Of a DNA stretch of 64,000 nucleotides, positions 47,736 to 56,855 are shown one piece after another. Each line of letters opens with the position of its first letter. Position 1 is the first letter of the stretch. The translations under genes and the position numbers were made by a program. The notes under the pieces were generated by a model. That model searched no databases, had not been told where the DNA came from, and was given only the letters and a program-made list of their open reading frames with translations. The DNA comes from Oligoflexus tunisiensis (GTDB lineage: Bacteria; Bdellovibrionota_B; Oligoflexia; Oligoflexales; Oligoflexaceae), in contig NZ_BDFO01000001.1 of assembly GCF_001748245.1 (NCBI RefSeq), positions 5,154,483 to 5,218,482 of the forward strand, in the 5' to 3' direction.

Positions 47736-48113
47736 ATGGTTTTATCTGTCGCCACCAGCCGGCGCTTTCTTTTGAGTGTGCTCCTGGTCGCAGCACCCTT
47801 GAGTGGCTGTAATTTCAAAGAGGAAAAGGACCAGGATGATGACGCGGACCAGGTGACGGTCGATCCATCCGCGCCGGTAACCTTTGCCGAGATCTACTCG
47901 AAAATTCTGCAGCCCAGCTGTCACGGCTGTCATTCCGTGGGCGGTGGCAATGAAGGGGGAGTGAATTTGGAAAGCTATTCGGCAGTGAAAGAGCAGCTGG
48001 TTGCCATTCGGCTTTCCACCGTGGATTCGACCCGCATGCCGAAGGGGGATATCCTCAGCGCCAATCTACGGGCGCTACTCGGCGCCTGGATTGAACAGGG
48101 GGCGCCGGAGTAA
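47736..48113 (+). CDS. Small c-type cytochrome-like lipoprotein (CX2CH)
   Basis: The 125-residue protein has a lipoprotein signal (lipobox LSGC), an acidic Asp-rich linker and a domain with QPSCHGCHSVGG, a canonical CX2CH haem c site, followed by DSTRMPKGD, whose Met-Pro may be the distal ligand, and a closing LLGAWIEQGAPE helix. It is a paralogue of the CX4CH lipoprotein at 1322. The role is probably electron transfer in the envelope. AGGAGGGG precedes the ATG. It is convergent with the haem-tagged barrel gene, which suggests that both belong to the same redox context. Confidence 0.82.
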   Translation: MVLSVATSRRFLLSVLLVAAPLSGCNFKEEKDQDDDADQVTVDPSAPVTFAEIYSKILQPSCHGCHSVGGGNEGGVNLESYSAVKEQLVAIRLSTVDSTRMPKGDILSANLRALLGAWIEQGAPE

Positions 48114-48129
48114 CCTTCCGGCCCTTTTT

Positions 48130-49242
48130 TCAAAGCCAGTACTGCATCACCAGCCAGGCACTGTCGACGAGCTTTGCGTACTGCGGAGTCCTCTGCTTCT
48201 GCCACTGTCCCGTCAGGATAAAGTGAGGCCGCGGTTGCCAGCGCAGGCCGGGTCCGTAGCCTTGAAAGGCGATTTTCTTTTCCTGGCGATCATTTTTCTT
48301 CATCTCATGCATGATCGTCAGATCCAGCCCGCGGACCACTTCGATCCCGGCTTGCGTATAGGTCACATAACCTTCAATCAGCTCGCCGGTTTTGGGTGCC
48401 AGGCGTACCCAATCGTATTCTCCAAGCAGAAAAATGCGTTTCGTCACGCCCCAGGTGAAATGCGGCCCGAAGATTTCGCGATTGGTTTCATCGGTGGCGC
48501 GTCCTGCGAAGTAGCTGGCGCCGAGGCGGATGTTGGGATCGAGGTGCAGAATCTGACCGGAGGCGGTAAAGCCTTTTTCACTTTCCTCGTCGTCGTCATC
48601 GGGCCGTCCCCCGATGCCGGTAAAGGAGAGGACATAGTTCTCGGTGAGATAATTGACCTCGGCGTTATAAGTTTCCGAAAATTCCTCCCAGCCGAGTCCC
48701 CCGCGAATTTGAGCCGTGTGGTTGGGGATGCTGAGGCCATAGTTCTTCATGAACTTGCCGACCCGGACACTCAAATTATCGTTGATATTCACAGCCAGGT
48801 AATGCCGGGCGCTGACCCATTCGTCGTCATCATGGTCATCGGGCAAATTGATATCACGACCGAAGCTGGCCAGGAATGTGAGTCGCTCGGTGGACCACCC
48901 AAGCTCCACATCGGACTGCATGAGAAAGTAGCGGCCCTGACGGAATTTAGGGTTGTCGGTGTAAGTCTGGACGGAACGGAAACCACCGCCGATGAGGAGG
49001 GCGTCCGGGATTTTTTTCACGCCGCCGTGGAGCGGAAGGCCCTCGTCCTCGCGGGCCCAGGTGCTCATGAATTCGGCGGCCAGCGCACGACCATAAGCTG
49101 TCAGTGTTCCACCACCCGCGACACTCACATGACAAGCTGCGCAGCTCGCATAACCATGGCGGACAGTATCAGGAAACGCCTGAGCGAGGCCTGAAACCAA
49201 AAGCAGGCTCGCCATCCAGGACACTAAAAAAAGTAGCCTCAC
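48130..49242 (-). CDS. Outer membrane beta-barrel-like protein with N-terminal haem c motif
   Basis: The 370-residue precursor has a signal peptide ending QAF or thereabouts, then a single haem c motif GYASCAACHVS with a GGG-rich loop, and then about 280 residues of alternating strands with aromatic girdle residues (YFLMQSDVELGW, HYLAVNINDNLSVRVGKF, ASYFAGRATDE, IFLLGEYDWVRL) ending in a C-terminal MQYWL, a typical barrel end. It appears to be a single-haem domain fused to a porin-like barrel. The GTG start overlaps the stop of the YceI gene (GTGA), so translation is coupled. Function unknown; electron passage at the outer membrane is an inference. Confidence 0.75.
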   Translation of the reverse strand: MRLLFLVSWMASLLLVSGLAQAFPDTVRHGYASCAACHVSVAGGGTLTAYGRALAAEFMSTWAREDEGLPLHGGVKKIPDALLIGGGFRSVQTYTDNPKFRQGRYFLMQSDVELGWSTERLTFLASFGRDINLPDDHDDDEWVSARHYLAVNINDNLSVRVGKFMKNYGLSIPNHTAQIRGGLGWEEFSETYNAEVNYLTENYVLSFTGIGGRPDDDDEESEKGFTASGQILHLDPNIRLGASYFAGRATDETNREIFGPHFTWGVTKRIFLLGEYDWVRLAPKTGELIEGYVTYTQAGIEVVRGLDLTIMHEMKKNDRQEKKIAFQGYGPGLRWQPRPHFILTGQWQKQRTPQYAKLVDSAWLVMQYWL

Positions 49243-49835
49243 TTTACTACCACCTTGGCATGGGTTGTCACTGTCACCGTCACAATGGGTTTAACGTGGA
49301 CGCCGGCGAAACTTGGAAGTTTCTCCACGCCATGTTTAGACAGATCCACATCGAAATTGAACGTGTATTTAACTTTGTCACCTACAACCTGTGTAAAGAC
49401 GTGTCCACTAACAGGATTTTCCACACCTCGAATTGTAATTTTTCCCGAGAACGGCGCTTTATCCGTCTCCTGTTTCAAAACCTGGCTGGGATCTTTCCAC
49501 GGCAGATCCGTGGCGACAAATTTCGCCTCAGGATACTGTTTGACGACAAAAACTTCCTCTTTCATAGTATTATCACGTTTCTCGAACTGGCCTTTCAGAG
49601 TCGACAGAGGGAATGTCGCATAACCTTCAATCGCTTTCGGACCCGAAATCTTGAAACTGCCTTTGACACCAGTGCCATCGCCGTCAAACTTTAAAACCCC
49701 AGCCTTGGCCTCGTAATGGACTGCCGATTCTTCGGGTATAAGAGTAACCGTGACACCTGCTGCGTGGGACACCGAGCTTTGAATCATAAAGCCGGCAAAG
49801 ACGAGACTGCGAGCGATCAATTGGACATGCCGCAT
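49239..49835 (-). CDS. YceI family periplasmic protein
   Basis: The 198-residue precursor has a signal peptide (ending SHA) and a YceI-type lipocalin-like barrel: VHYEAKAGVLKF, then ATFPLSTLKGQFEKRDNTMKE, YPEAKFVATDL, FSGKITIRGVENPV and a final VTVTVTTHAKVVVK. YceI proteins bind polyisoprenoids such as ubiquinone precursors in a hydrophobic pocket. The gene is translationally coupled to the haem-tagged beta barrel, which hints at a quinone or redox link. AGGAG precedes the ATG. Confidence 0.85.
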   Translation of the reverse strand: MRHVQLIARSLVFAGFMIQSSVSHAAGVTVTLIPEESAVHYEAKAGVLKFDGDGTGVKGSFKISGPKAIEGYATFPLSTLKGQFEKRDNTMKEEVFVVKQYPEAKFVATDLPWKDPSQVLKQETDKAPFSGKITIRGVENPVSGHVFTQVVGDKVKYTFNFDVDLSKHGVEKLPSFAGVHVKPIVTVTVTTHAKVVVK

Positions 49836-49945
49836 GGATTTACTCCTGTTGAATCGGGGCGCAAGGCCTGAGTTTCTTGTTTAAGCTGAATCCACAGGTC
49901 CAAGGCAAGCGCAATTTCACGCGGACTCCACTGATGAAATTGCAC

Positions 49946-52900
49946 TCAATACCCGACAGCCCAAGGATCTGTGAATTGAATCAGCCTGTGCGTCCAGTAT
50001 AGCGAACTTATTGACAATCCCCAAAGCATGCCATAACGATCGGTAAAAAGCATTTGCGGCATTTCGTGACTCTGATCAAAGGCCCGCACCCGGAGGGAAG
50101 GGCTCAGAACTTCTGTCAACGACCCATCGGGGGCCAGGCGGAAGACATGACCGCGGTTGAGTTTTTCTGACAGAAGTTTGGGTTCGGCAGGTTCTGAATC
50201 GGCCTCCAAAGCCATAAGATACAAAAAGCCATCCGCTGACGGCAGAAAGAGTTCCTGTTCGGGCATGATATAGGCTTCGCTGAAACCGGAATCAAATTCA
50301 TTCAGAATCTGCAGCCTTTGATTCTGGCTATTCCAAAGGTAATAGCTTTCATCCGCAGCAATCAGAATAGTGGATCCATCCACGCGGTAGCAGCCATCGA
50401 CGGAAAGACGGGACTCATCCGGGAATACTGTGTTGTTCTGGTCCCACTCCGCCAGCTGGCGGGTTTTTCGCTGAAAGGTGACCGAGAAATTATTATTGCT
50501 GAAGTAGAGAGTTGCACCCGTATCAATGCCACAGAGGCGGCCGCCATCATCCGGGAATGAAGGTTGCGGCAAGGGGAAGTAGGACACGGCATCCTTTTCA
50601 TAGGCACAGAGGGCGGCATTCCCTTCCGGATTCAGACACGTAAACCAAACGATACCGGTCCGATCTTCAAAGAATTCGGGCGACCCTTTGCCTTTGGCCG
50701 AATCTGCAATCCTCCGCGGTTGGTCACTCCCCACCGCCTGCACCCAGAAGGCTCTGCTGGTGTGCATGAAGAGGTTGGAAGCTCTGTCTTCGTAACACGA
50801 AAACACCATGCCGCTGTCCATGTCACTGACATCCATGCGGCTGATCCAGATTCCATCACTGAGTTCCCAGACCTTGAGCGATCGGCTGCAGGCCCGCATC
50901 TTTCCGTGAACTCCCATCCATAAGCCGATCACATTTTCCATATCGTCCCGATCGGCATTGCGGTTGATCCAGGGTCTTCTGTGATAACGTGCAAAGGAAT
51001 CAAAGCCCGTGACAAAGACATCTCCGGTTTTTGTGATAAAGGGCGATTCCCCCAGGGACATGGACAGCGGCAACTGCTTCAATTCCCCATTATGTTCCAG
51101 GTAGGATCGCCCTTCCAGGGTGGTGAAGGCCATGTCGCGCGCATTCCAAAATACGGCAGCATCCACATGATCGGGAATACCCTCGAAAAGAGGATGAATA
51201 TTCCAGGAAAGAGTTTGTTCAGACCAACGGAAATTGCCTATCATCGCTGTAAAATCTGCATCCAGAACAAAGGAATCAGCCATACGGGTGGCGTGGGAAA
51301 CTTTACGGACCAAATCAGGATAGGATACGGACTGTCCATTGTCCCAACGAACAATTTCCTTCAGAAGAGGCGGGGACGATTGATGATCAGAAGCTATCAT
51401 CCAAAGATGCCCAAAGCGATCCACGAGGTAACGATACTGGACAGTATCGTCTCTATCATTGGATTTTGGCACTTCCAGCTTTTGCCACTGATCCTCACGG
51501 TCCAAGGAATAGACGTAATTCTCAAAAAATGCCCATATCCGTCCTGTTTGGTCCACAGAAAGCTGTGTTTCCCGATTGAAAAATTCCGGTAACAGGGACG
51601 TTTTCTGAATCTGATGGTCCTGTATGAGCCAGGCAAGCTGCGGCGAGTAGAGCCAAAAACCTTTCTCGGGATGGATCGCGACGCTGGGATACTTATCGTC
51701 AAAATTCAAGGGCTCACCCACAGGCTGCCAATCCCCTTGATGCCACCGCATGACCTGCAGCGCATCGGGTTTTTCGCCTTTGAAGAAATAAATGCCATTA
51801 TCCCGGGTGCGGACGGATTCGACAAGACCCGGTCCGGGGGAAATATTTATGAAGTTCCCATCCTTCCAAATTCCGACCTTCTCCCCCGCCAGACCCAGAA
51901 GATTCCCTTCCGCATCTTCCGCCAGCTGATAAGGCGGCAGCTCAATACCTGGCGGGAGTTCAATGGGAAAACGCTGCCAATGCTCACTATCCAGCACGAG
52001 ATTCAAGGTTTTTCTGCGCTCATGGCCGGCCCTGTCAGTGGCACGCACGTGAACCCGGAGCGTCGCATGATGGCTATAGCTGGAACGCCAGTATTGGAAA
52101 ATGCCAATACCAAGGGCGGCATCACAAGGTCGAAACGTATCGAGCGGGAGACCCTTGCAGCGACCTGCCGTACAGGTCACGCTTGGTGTCGTCACAGTTT
52201 CCACGCTCCGCAGAATGATTTCCGCCCGGCACTCAAGAGACGCCTCAAGCTGCTCGAGGGGAATATCCTCATGATAAAGCCCACTCACCTGGGCCTTAAG
52301 GATTGGCACTTCTTCATCGAGAACAAATCCATCGCGATTCCAGCGATCCTTGTTCCACCGCACATCGAAATCGGGAGCCTTGTTTGAAAAAATCACCGTT
52401 CGGCAGCTCGTCGCCCCTTGATTGTCGGCACGATCCTTGGCAAAGGCGAAAACATTGAAGAGGCCCTCATGTTCGTTGTGCATGCTTTTCAGAGGCTGAA
52501 AATTCGCAGGATTCTGACACTGAGCCACAGCCTGGCAGGCATTGCCATTCTGAAGATCCTGCGGCAACGTTGACCGTTCCTCCATACAAACAAAAAGCTC
52601 CGCATGCTCCCCCGAAGGCTTCCACGCCAGCCCCTCATCCAGATCCACGACATCGATCTCCCGCGTCCCGTCCGCCAAACCCAAAAGCGTCGGCGCGTGA
52701 TGCAGCACCGTGAGAGGACACTGAGCCGGAAAACTCACCAGCCGGGGCGCCTGCTCCAATCCATCAGTCAGATCATGCTGAAAAACTTCCAGCTGATACT
52801 GCCCTTCAGGCAGCACACCTGTTGACCAGGTTTCCGGTAAGGCGAGTTCCTCACCAAACTCCTTCGTGTAAAGTACGGTCGCCCGCTCATCATGCACATT

Positions 52901-53401
52901 GCGAGCCTGCACCAGCAGGCGAACATTCTGCATGGAACCATGAGCCGTCACACTCCAGTCTCTCTTCAGCTGCGTATGAGCAAACTGATTTCCCCCCTGG
53001 CACAGCGTTTCGAAGGTAAAAACAGGCTTTCCAATTAAACGACGGCCCGGGAATCGCTCCACCGCCCCCTCCCGTTTCCAATACACAGCCGCCTTGCTCC
53101 GACTATCCACGACGGCCAATTCCCCCAGTTTATCCGGAATTTCCACACAGCCACCCGCCGTGGGACGCAGCTCGGTGCGCTGGCCCGATGCATCCCGAAA
53201 CTCCGCAACCAGAGTTGAGACCTGCGATCCTGAGAGAGACTGCCCCGCTTCGTCCAGAATCTGCAGATAATTTTTTTGCGAGTCCTCGCGGCTGATCCCG
53301 CACGTCACAGCCACTTGATCGAGGCTGTTGTTCCAGTTCGCCTGGCAGGAGACCAGGACAAAGCATAAGAGCAGAACTTTGCAGGGCATGGCATTCCCCA
53401 T
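49946..53401 (-). CDS. Very large lipoprotein with Ig-like regions and beta-propeller
   Basis: The roughly 1150-residue lipoprotein (lipobox LVSC) has an N-terminal region of Ig-like strands with paired cysteines (to about residue 480, ending TDRAGHERRKTLNLVLDSE), then a long series of propeller blades (YQLAEDAEGNLLGLAG, TRDNGIYFFKG, SVDQTGRIWAFFENYVYSL, LVDRFGHLWMIASD, FTDRYGMLWGLSIS). These resemble the Reg_prop blades of two-component sensors, but no kinase or membrane part follows. It is probably surface exposed or periplasmic. The start is an ATG nine bases after GGAAG; another ATG four codons on is possible. Function unknown. Confidence 0.75.
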   Translation of the reverse strand: MGNAMPCKVLLLCFVLVSCQANWNNSLDQVAVTCGISREDSQKNYLQILDEAGQSLSGSQVSTLVAEFRDASGQRTELRPTAGGCVEIPDKLGELAVVDSRSKAAVYWKREGAVERFPGRRLIGKPVFTFETLCQGGNQFAHTQLKRDWSVTAHGSMQNVRLLVQARNVHDERATVLYTKEFGEELALPETWSTGVLPEGQYQLEVFQHDLTDGLEQAPRLVSFPAQCPLTVLHHAPTLLGLADGTREIDVVDLDEGLAWKPSGEHAELFVCMEERSTLPQDLQNGNACQAVAQCQNPANFQPLKSMHNEHEGLFNVFAFAKDRADNQGATSCRTVIFSNKAPDFDVRWNKDRWNRDGFVLDEEVPILKAQVSGLYHEDIPLEQLEASLECRAEIILRSVETVTTPSVTCTAGRCKGLPLDTFRPCDAALGIGIFQYWRSSYSHHATLRVHVRATDRAGHERRKTLNLVLDSEHWQRFPIELPPGIELPPYQLAEDAEGNLLGLAGEKVGIWKDGNFINISPGPGLVESVRTRDNGIYFFKGEKPDALQVMRWHQGDWQPVGEPLNFDDKYPSVAIHPEKGFWLYSPQLAWLIQDHQIQKTSLLPEFFNRETQLSVDQTGRIWAFFENYVYSLDREDQWQKLEVPKSNDRDDTVQYRYLVDRFGHLWMIASDHQSSPPLLKEIVRWDNGQSVSYPDLVRKVSHATRMADSFVLDADFTAMIGNFRWSEQTLSWNIHPLFEGIPDHVDAAVFWNARDMAFTTLEGRSYLEHNGELKQLPLSMSLGESPFITKTGDVFVTGFDSFARYHRRPWINRNADRDDMENVIGLWMGVHGKMRACSRSLKVWELSDGIWISRMDVSDMDSGMVFSCYEDRASNLFMHTSRAFWVQAVGSDQPRRIADSAKGKGSPEFFEDRTGIVWFTCLNPEGNAALCAYEKDAVSYFPLPQPSFPDDGGRLCGIDTGATLYFSNNNFSVTFQRKTRQLAEWDQNNTVFPDESRLSVDGCYRVDGSTILIAADESYYLWNSQNQRLQILNEFDSGFSEAYIMPEQELFLPSADGFLYLMALEADSEPAEPKLLSEKLNRGHVFRLAPDGSLTEVLSPSLRVRAFDQSHEMPQMLFTDRYGMLWGLSISSLYWTHRLIQFTDPWAVGY

Positions 53402-53462
53402 TTTCGAAGGCTTCCGACACATCATGGCGTGTCCATTAGCACAAATGTTGAAGTCCGCCCAT

Positions 53463-53492
53463 AAAAAAAACCTCCAGCGAAGCCGGAGGTTT
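53463..53492 (-). terminator. Rho-independent terminator of the trypsin-like gene
   Basis: On the minus strand an 8-bp stem (AAACCTCC / GGAGGTTT) with a partly paired 9-base loop is followed by eight T. It lies about 30 bases after the stop at 53524 and just before the giant lipoprotein gene. Confidence 0.9.
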
Positions 53493-53523
53493 CCACTCAT
53501 AGACTGAGATGAAACGTTTATCC

Positions 53524-54330
53524 TTAATCCAGTTCCAGATGTTTCCCAAGGAAAGCGCGGGATTCAGACGACCACAGATCGATATACATCGAACGGGCGC
53601 GACCGAAGCCACCCCAACCGCCGCCTGAGGTTACGCCAGCAACCTTGCCATCAATAAAGAGCGGACCGCCGCTGTCGCCGGACGCCGACGATGAATCGGT
53701 ACCATCGCCGGTGGTGGTCGCATCCTTGCCTGTGAATTGAATGAAGCCATCGCGGACGGCGGTCACGGTGTTGACACCTTCGCGTTTCATACCCGCGCTT
53801 TCGCCGTTGCTCATATCCTTCGTTTGATTGAGTCCATAACCGACGATCGTAAAGGTATCCCGGGCTTTCGCCGCCGTGGGCGCCAGCTCGCTGATACCCT
53901 GCGCGGTGCCTTCGGGGAAGGTGACCAAACTGAGGTCATACTTGTTTACATTGCGGCCATTCGCATCCCATAGCGGATTGCGAACGATACGCGTCGACGT
54001 TGCCACCAGCTCGGCTTGTTTGTTTTCATGGTCAACGATTCTTACGATGGCGAGTTCCAGATCCACGATGCCGTCCGCATCCACCTCGCCTGCCATGGAG
54101 CAGTGCGCGGCGGTCAACACCACCGTGGGCGTGATAAAGGTGCCCGTGCAGATGCCGCCTTGCACGCTATCATAGAGCATAACCACGGAAGGGTATTCAG
54201 ACTCAGCCACTTCACGGCCGTTGGTGACTTTCACTTCGCTACGATCGGCAGGGGCCACACCACAGGCTGTGGTCAGACCAAGGACACCCAGGACCAGGGT
54301 GCCTTTCACAATCCCACTGACTTTATGCAT
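53524..54330 (-). CDS. Trypsin-like serine protease (S1), lipoprotein
   Basis: The 268-residue precursor has a lipoprotein signal (lipobox TTAC), a start of the protease domain at VTNGREVAESEYPSVV, the catalytic His in VLTAAHC, Asp in NKYDLSLVTF and Ser in SASGDSGGPLF. The activation residues differ from IVGG (VTNG), so processing may not follow the trypsin scheme. Few cysteines are present. It would cut proteins in the periplasm or at the surface. AGGA lies eight bases before the chosen ATG. A second S1 lipoprotein lies at 58286. Confidence 0.93.
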   Translation of the reverse strand: MHKVSGIVKGTLVLGVLGLTTACGVAPADRSEVKVTNGREVAESEYPSVVMLYDSVQGGICTGTFITPTVVLTAAHCSMAGEVDADGIVDLELAIVRIVDHENKQAELVATSTRIVRNPLWDANGRNVNKYDLSLVTFPEGTAQGISELAPTAAKARDTFTIVGYGLNQTKDMSNGESAGMKREGVNTVTAVRDGFIQFTGKDATTTGDGTDSSSASGDSGGPLFIDGKVAGVTSGGGWGGFGRARSMYIDLWSSESRAFLGKHLELD

Positions 54331-54479
54331 CGTCCATTTCCTTCCCATCAAGGCTTGTCCAGCCGCGGTTTGCGCAGACCCGTGGACAAAAAATATAAAC
54401 CGAGGCTAAAAACTGCGCTCAGTTTGGGAAGAAACTGGCCGGTTGTCCATTTCTTAAAACTTAATCAAAATCGCTGCTT

Positions 54480-54815
54480 TTATGGAAGATTAGCGACTTT
54501 GCAGTTCTCATACTCCCAGCTTTTGACCAGCATCTCTTTGGTCAGATCGAGACGCACTTCGCAGTATTTCACGGTAACCTTGCGTGTCACCGGATCCTCG
54601 TCCTGACTGCGAATATTCTTATAATGCACGACGCGACCTTCGCCTTTGGGAATATTGCTTTCAGGTTCACCCCATTTGGTTTTGATATATTCGAGAGACA
54701 TTTCCTCAAGGCCAGTCATTTCCAGACGTTCGCCATTGGGTCCGCTCCCGCCACCCAGAGTGCTGCAGGCCGTATATCCAAGCAGTCCAAGTCCCAAAAT
54801 CAAGAGTCGCATCAT
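54480..54815 (-). CDS. Small lipoprotein of unknown function
   Basis: The 111-residue precursor starts at an ATG eight bases after AGGAGG and has a lipoprotein signal (lipobox YTAC). The mature part has a motif like EEMSLEYIKTKWGEPESNIPKG, reminiscent of SmpA/OmlA-type WGxP segments of BAM-associated small lipoproteins, and two cysteines that may pair. The SmpA likeness is weak and by eye. It sits between the trypsin-like and glutathione peroxidase genes on the same strand. Confidence 0.65.
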   Translation of the reverse strand: MMRLLILGLGLLGYTACSTLGGGSGPNGERLEMTGLEEMSLEYIKTKWGEPESNIPKGEGRVVHYKNIRSQDEDPVTRKVTVKYCEVRLDLTKEMLVKSWEYENCKVANLP

Positions 54816-54890
54816 GGAGGGGCCTCCTATCTTTTTTGAAGAGATTATAGCCCACATTTCCATATGTGGCGAGGCAGAGACGCAGCGGGC

Positions 54891-55376
54891 TTAGTGCTTG
54901 AGCAATTCCGCCACGCGACTTTTAATTTCAGACGGATCGGTGCGGGCTGGAAACCGTTCCACCACACGCCCCTGGTCATCTACCAGAAACTTCGCAAAAT
55001 TCCACTCGATATCAGGATTGCCGTCCTTGCCGGCTTTTTCCTTCTTCAGATACTGATACAAAGGATGCGCCTTGTCCCCGTTCACCTCGATCTTGCTGAA
55101 CATCGGAAAGTTGACATCAAAGCGCGTGCTGCAAAAATTCTTGATTTCGCTCTCCGTACCGGGTTCCTGTGCGCCAAACTGATTACAAGGAAAACCAAGC
55201 ACCTCGAAACCCTTGTCGTGAAACTCGTTGTAGAGTTCCTGTAAACCTTTGTACTGCGGTGTCAGCCCACAGGCGCTGGCAACATTGACGATGAGCATCA
55301 CCTTGCCTTGATAGGGCTTCAGCGTCGTCTTCACACCATCGATGGTTTTCACTTCAAAATCATGAATTGCTGCCAT
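54891..55376 (-). CDS. Glutathione peroxidase family thiol peroxidase
   Basis: The 161-residue cytoplasmic protein matches the GPx family. The peroxidatic residue is Cys36 in VNVASACGLTPQY (cysteine, not selenocysteine), with the partner residues Gln70 in PCNQFGAQEPG and Trp/Asn in EWNFAKFLVD, and the family motif FPCNQFG. Bacterial members usually reduce organic and lipid peroxides using thioredoxin. The start has GGAG nine bases upstream. It is divergent from the PhoD-like phosphatase gene. Confidence 0.95.
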   Translation of the reverse strand: MAAIHDFEVKTIDGVKTTLKPYQGKVMLIVNVASACGLTPQYKGLQELYNEFHDKGFEVLGFPCNQFGAQEPGTESEIKNFCSTRFDVNFPMFSKIEVNGDKAHPLYQYLKKEKAGKDGNPDIEWNFAKFLVDDQGRVVERFPARTDPSEIKSRVAELLKH

Positions 55377-55463
55377 AATCTTTGACTCCAAACTCGTTGG
55401 TTTTTACGCAGACCAAGGTAATTGGTTTTGCGAACTCATGGCCAGAACTATTTTGGAGCTCTT

Positions 55464-56513
55464 ATGTTGAATCGCCTGGTCCTGTGGCTGGCTCTGCCGT
55501 GGTTTTTGGGTGCGTGCACCCATGCAACAGATACTCAGCGGCCTCCAGTGGCGCTGGATGCATCCGCAACGCGTGTCCCGCCCAAGGAAAGTCCGGAGCT
55601 GCTGCAATCCATTGCTTTCGGTTCCTGCAATAAAGTCGACCTGCCTCAGCCGCTGTTTCGGCAGCTGGCTCTGGAAAAGCCCCAGCTCTGGATCTGGACC
55701 GGTGATGTGATCTATGGCGACAGCCGCGATCCGGCCGTTCTTTCCCAGAAATATGCCGCCCAGCTGCAGCAGCCGGACTATGCGAGTTTTCTGGCCAGTG
55801 GCGTGCAGGTGATCGGGACCTGGGACGATCACGACTATGGGGAAAAAAACAGCGGGCGTGAATATCCGACGCGCGCGGCTTCGATGCAGCTCTTTTTGGA
55901 TTTTGTGAATGAACCGAAGAATTCCCCACGGCGTCAGCAATCGGGAATTTATACCCGCTATCGCTTCGGCCCCGAAGGAAAAAGGGTCAAGGTGCTGCTC
56001 ACCGACAATCGATACAATCGCGACAGTCCGGGCGCGCAAGCCGATATCCTGGGAGCAGAGCAGTGGCAGTGGCTGGAAAAGGAAATGCTCACCCAGGATG
56101 CAGAGCTCCTTCTGCTGGTCTCCGGCACGCAGGTTCTGCCCGCCGATCATCGTTACGAGAAATGGGCGGATTGGCCCGCCGCGCGTCAGCGCTTGATCGA
56201 TCTCCTGGCCCGCGCGCCTTACCCCAATATCATCATCATCAGCGGTGATCGGCATCTGGCGGAACTTTCCAAACTCGATCTGCCTTCAGGCAAAACGCTG
56301 TGGGAAATCACCTCGAGCGGTCTGACCCATAGTTATCAGGAGGCCACGGATGCCGTGAGCCCCAACAGTCTGCGGGTGGGACCACTCCTCACGCGTTTGA
56401 ATTACGGCATGCTGCAGATTGATTGGAAAAGCTCGCCGCCCGCCGTATCCCTGGAAGTGCGGGACATCAACCGTGCGCCGATCCTTCAGCAGAAGGTGCC
56501 GCTGGCGCGTTGA
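55464..56513 (+). CDS. PhoD-like metallophosphatase/phosphodiesterase lipoprotein
   Basis: The 349-residue precursor has a lipoprotein signal (lipobox LGAC) and a metallophosphoesterase domain of the PhoD type: AFGSCNKVD, IWTGDVIYGDS, TWDDHDYG, LLTDNRYNR, and IIISGDRHLAEL near the C-terminus, which supply the metal ligands. The short form, without the N-terminal PhoD_N domain, resembles alkaline phosphodiesterases found in many proteobacteria and eukaryotes. It would act outside the cytoplasm on phosphate esters. GGAG lies just before the ATG. Confidence 0.9.
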   Translation: MLNRLVLWLALPWFLGACTHATDTQRPPVALDASATRVPPKESPELLQSIAFGSCNKVDLPQPLFRQLALEKPQLWIWTGDVIYGDSRDPAVLSQKYAAQLQQPDYASFLASGVQVIGTWDDHDYGEKNSGREYPTRAASMQLFLDFVNEPKNSPRRQQSGIYTRYRFGPEGKRVKVLLTDNRYNRDSPGAQADILGAEQWQWLEKEMLTQDAELLLLVSGTQVLPADHRYEKWADWPAARQRLIDLLARAPYPNIIIISGDRHLAELSKLDLPSGKTLWEITSSGLTHSYQEATDAVSPNSLRVGPLLTRLNYGMLQIDWKSSPPAVSLEVRDINRAPILQQKVPLAR

Positions 56514-56591
56514 AATGTTTTGTTGTGAAAAAATTTGGCAGGCAAAGAGAAGCGAGCGTTCGCCAAGGAAGCTCGCCCTGAGGAAATGGGA

Positions 56592-56855
56592 TCAGTGAGG
56601 CTGGGTGCCGTGAGCACCTTCTTCACCACCGTGGCCGGCTTTGCCAGCTTCAGAGCCTTCGGCTCCTTCTTCATGTCCGTGCTGCATGGCCTCTGTCCCG
56701 CAGAAGATATATTCATGACGCAAGCAGTCCGGGCGGGTGGCGATATTCAGGATGACAGCCAGGACCAGGGAAACGGTAATCCAGGCGATCATAGCCGGAA
56801 CGACTTTGGCATCCCATCTTGCGACATAAGCTTCTGCATCAAACTTCTTCGACAT
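56592..56855 (-). CDS. Small single-helix membrane protein with His/Glu/Gly-rich tail
   Basis: The 87-residue protein has a charged N-terminus, one membrane helix (about residues 20-40, MIAWITVSLVLAVILNI), then a segment with two cysteines (RPDCLRHEYIFCG) and a disordered tail rich in His, Glu and Gly (GHEEGAEG, HGGEEGAHG). AGAGG lies five bases before the ATG. The tail could bind a metal such as nickel, copper or zinc, but that is inference. I recognise no family. Confidence 0.6.
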   Translation of the reverse strand: MSKKFDAEAYVARWDAKVVPAMIAWITVSLVLAVILNIATRPDCLRHEYIFCGTEAMQHGHEEGAEGSEAGKAGHGGEEGAHGTQPH

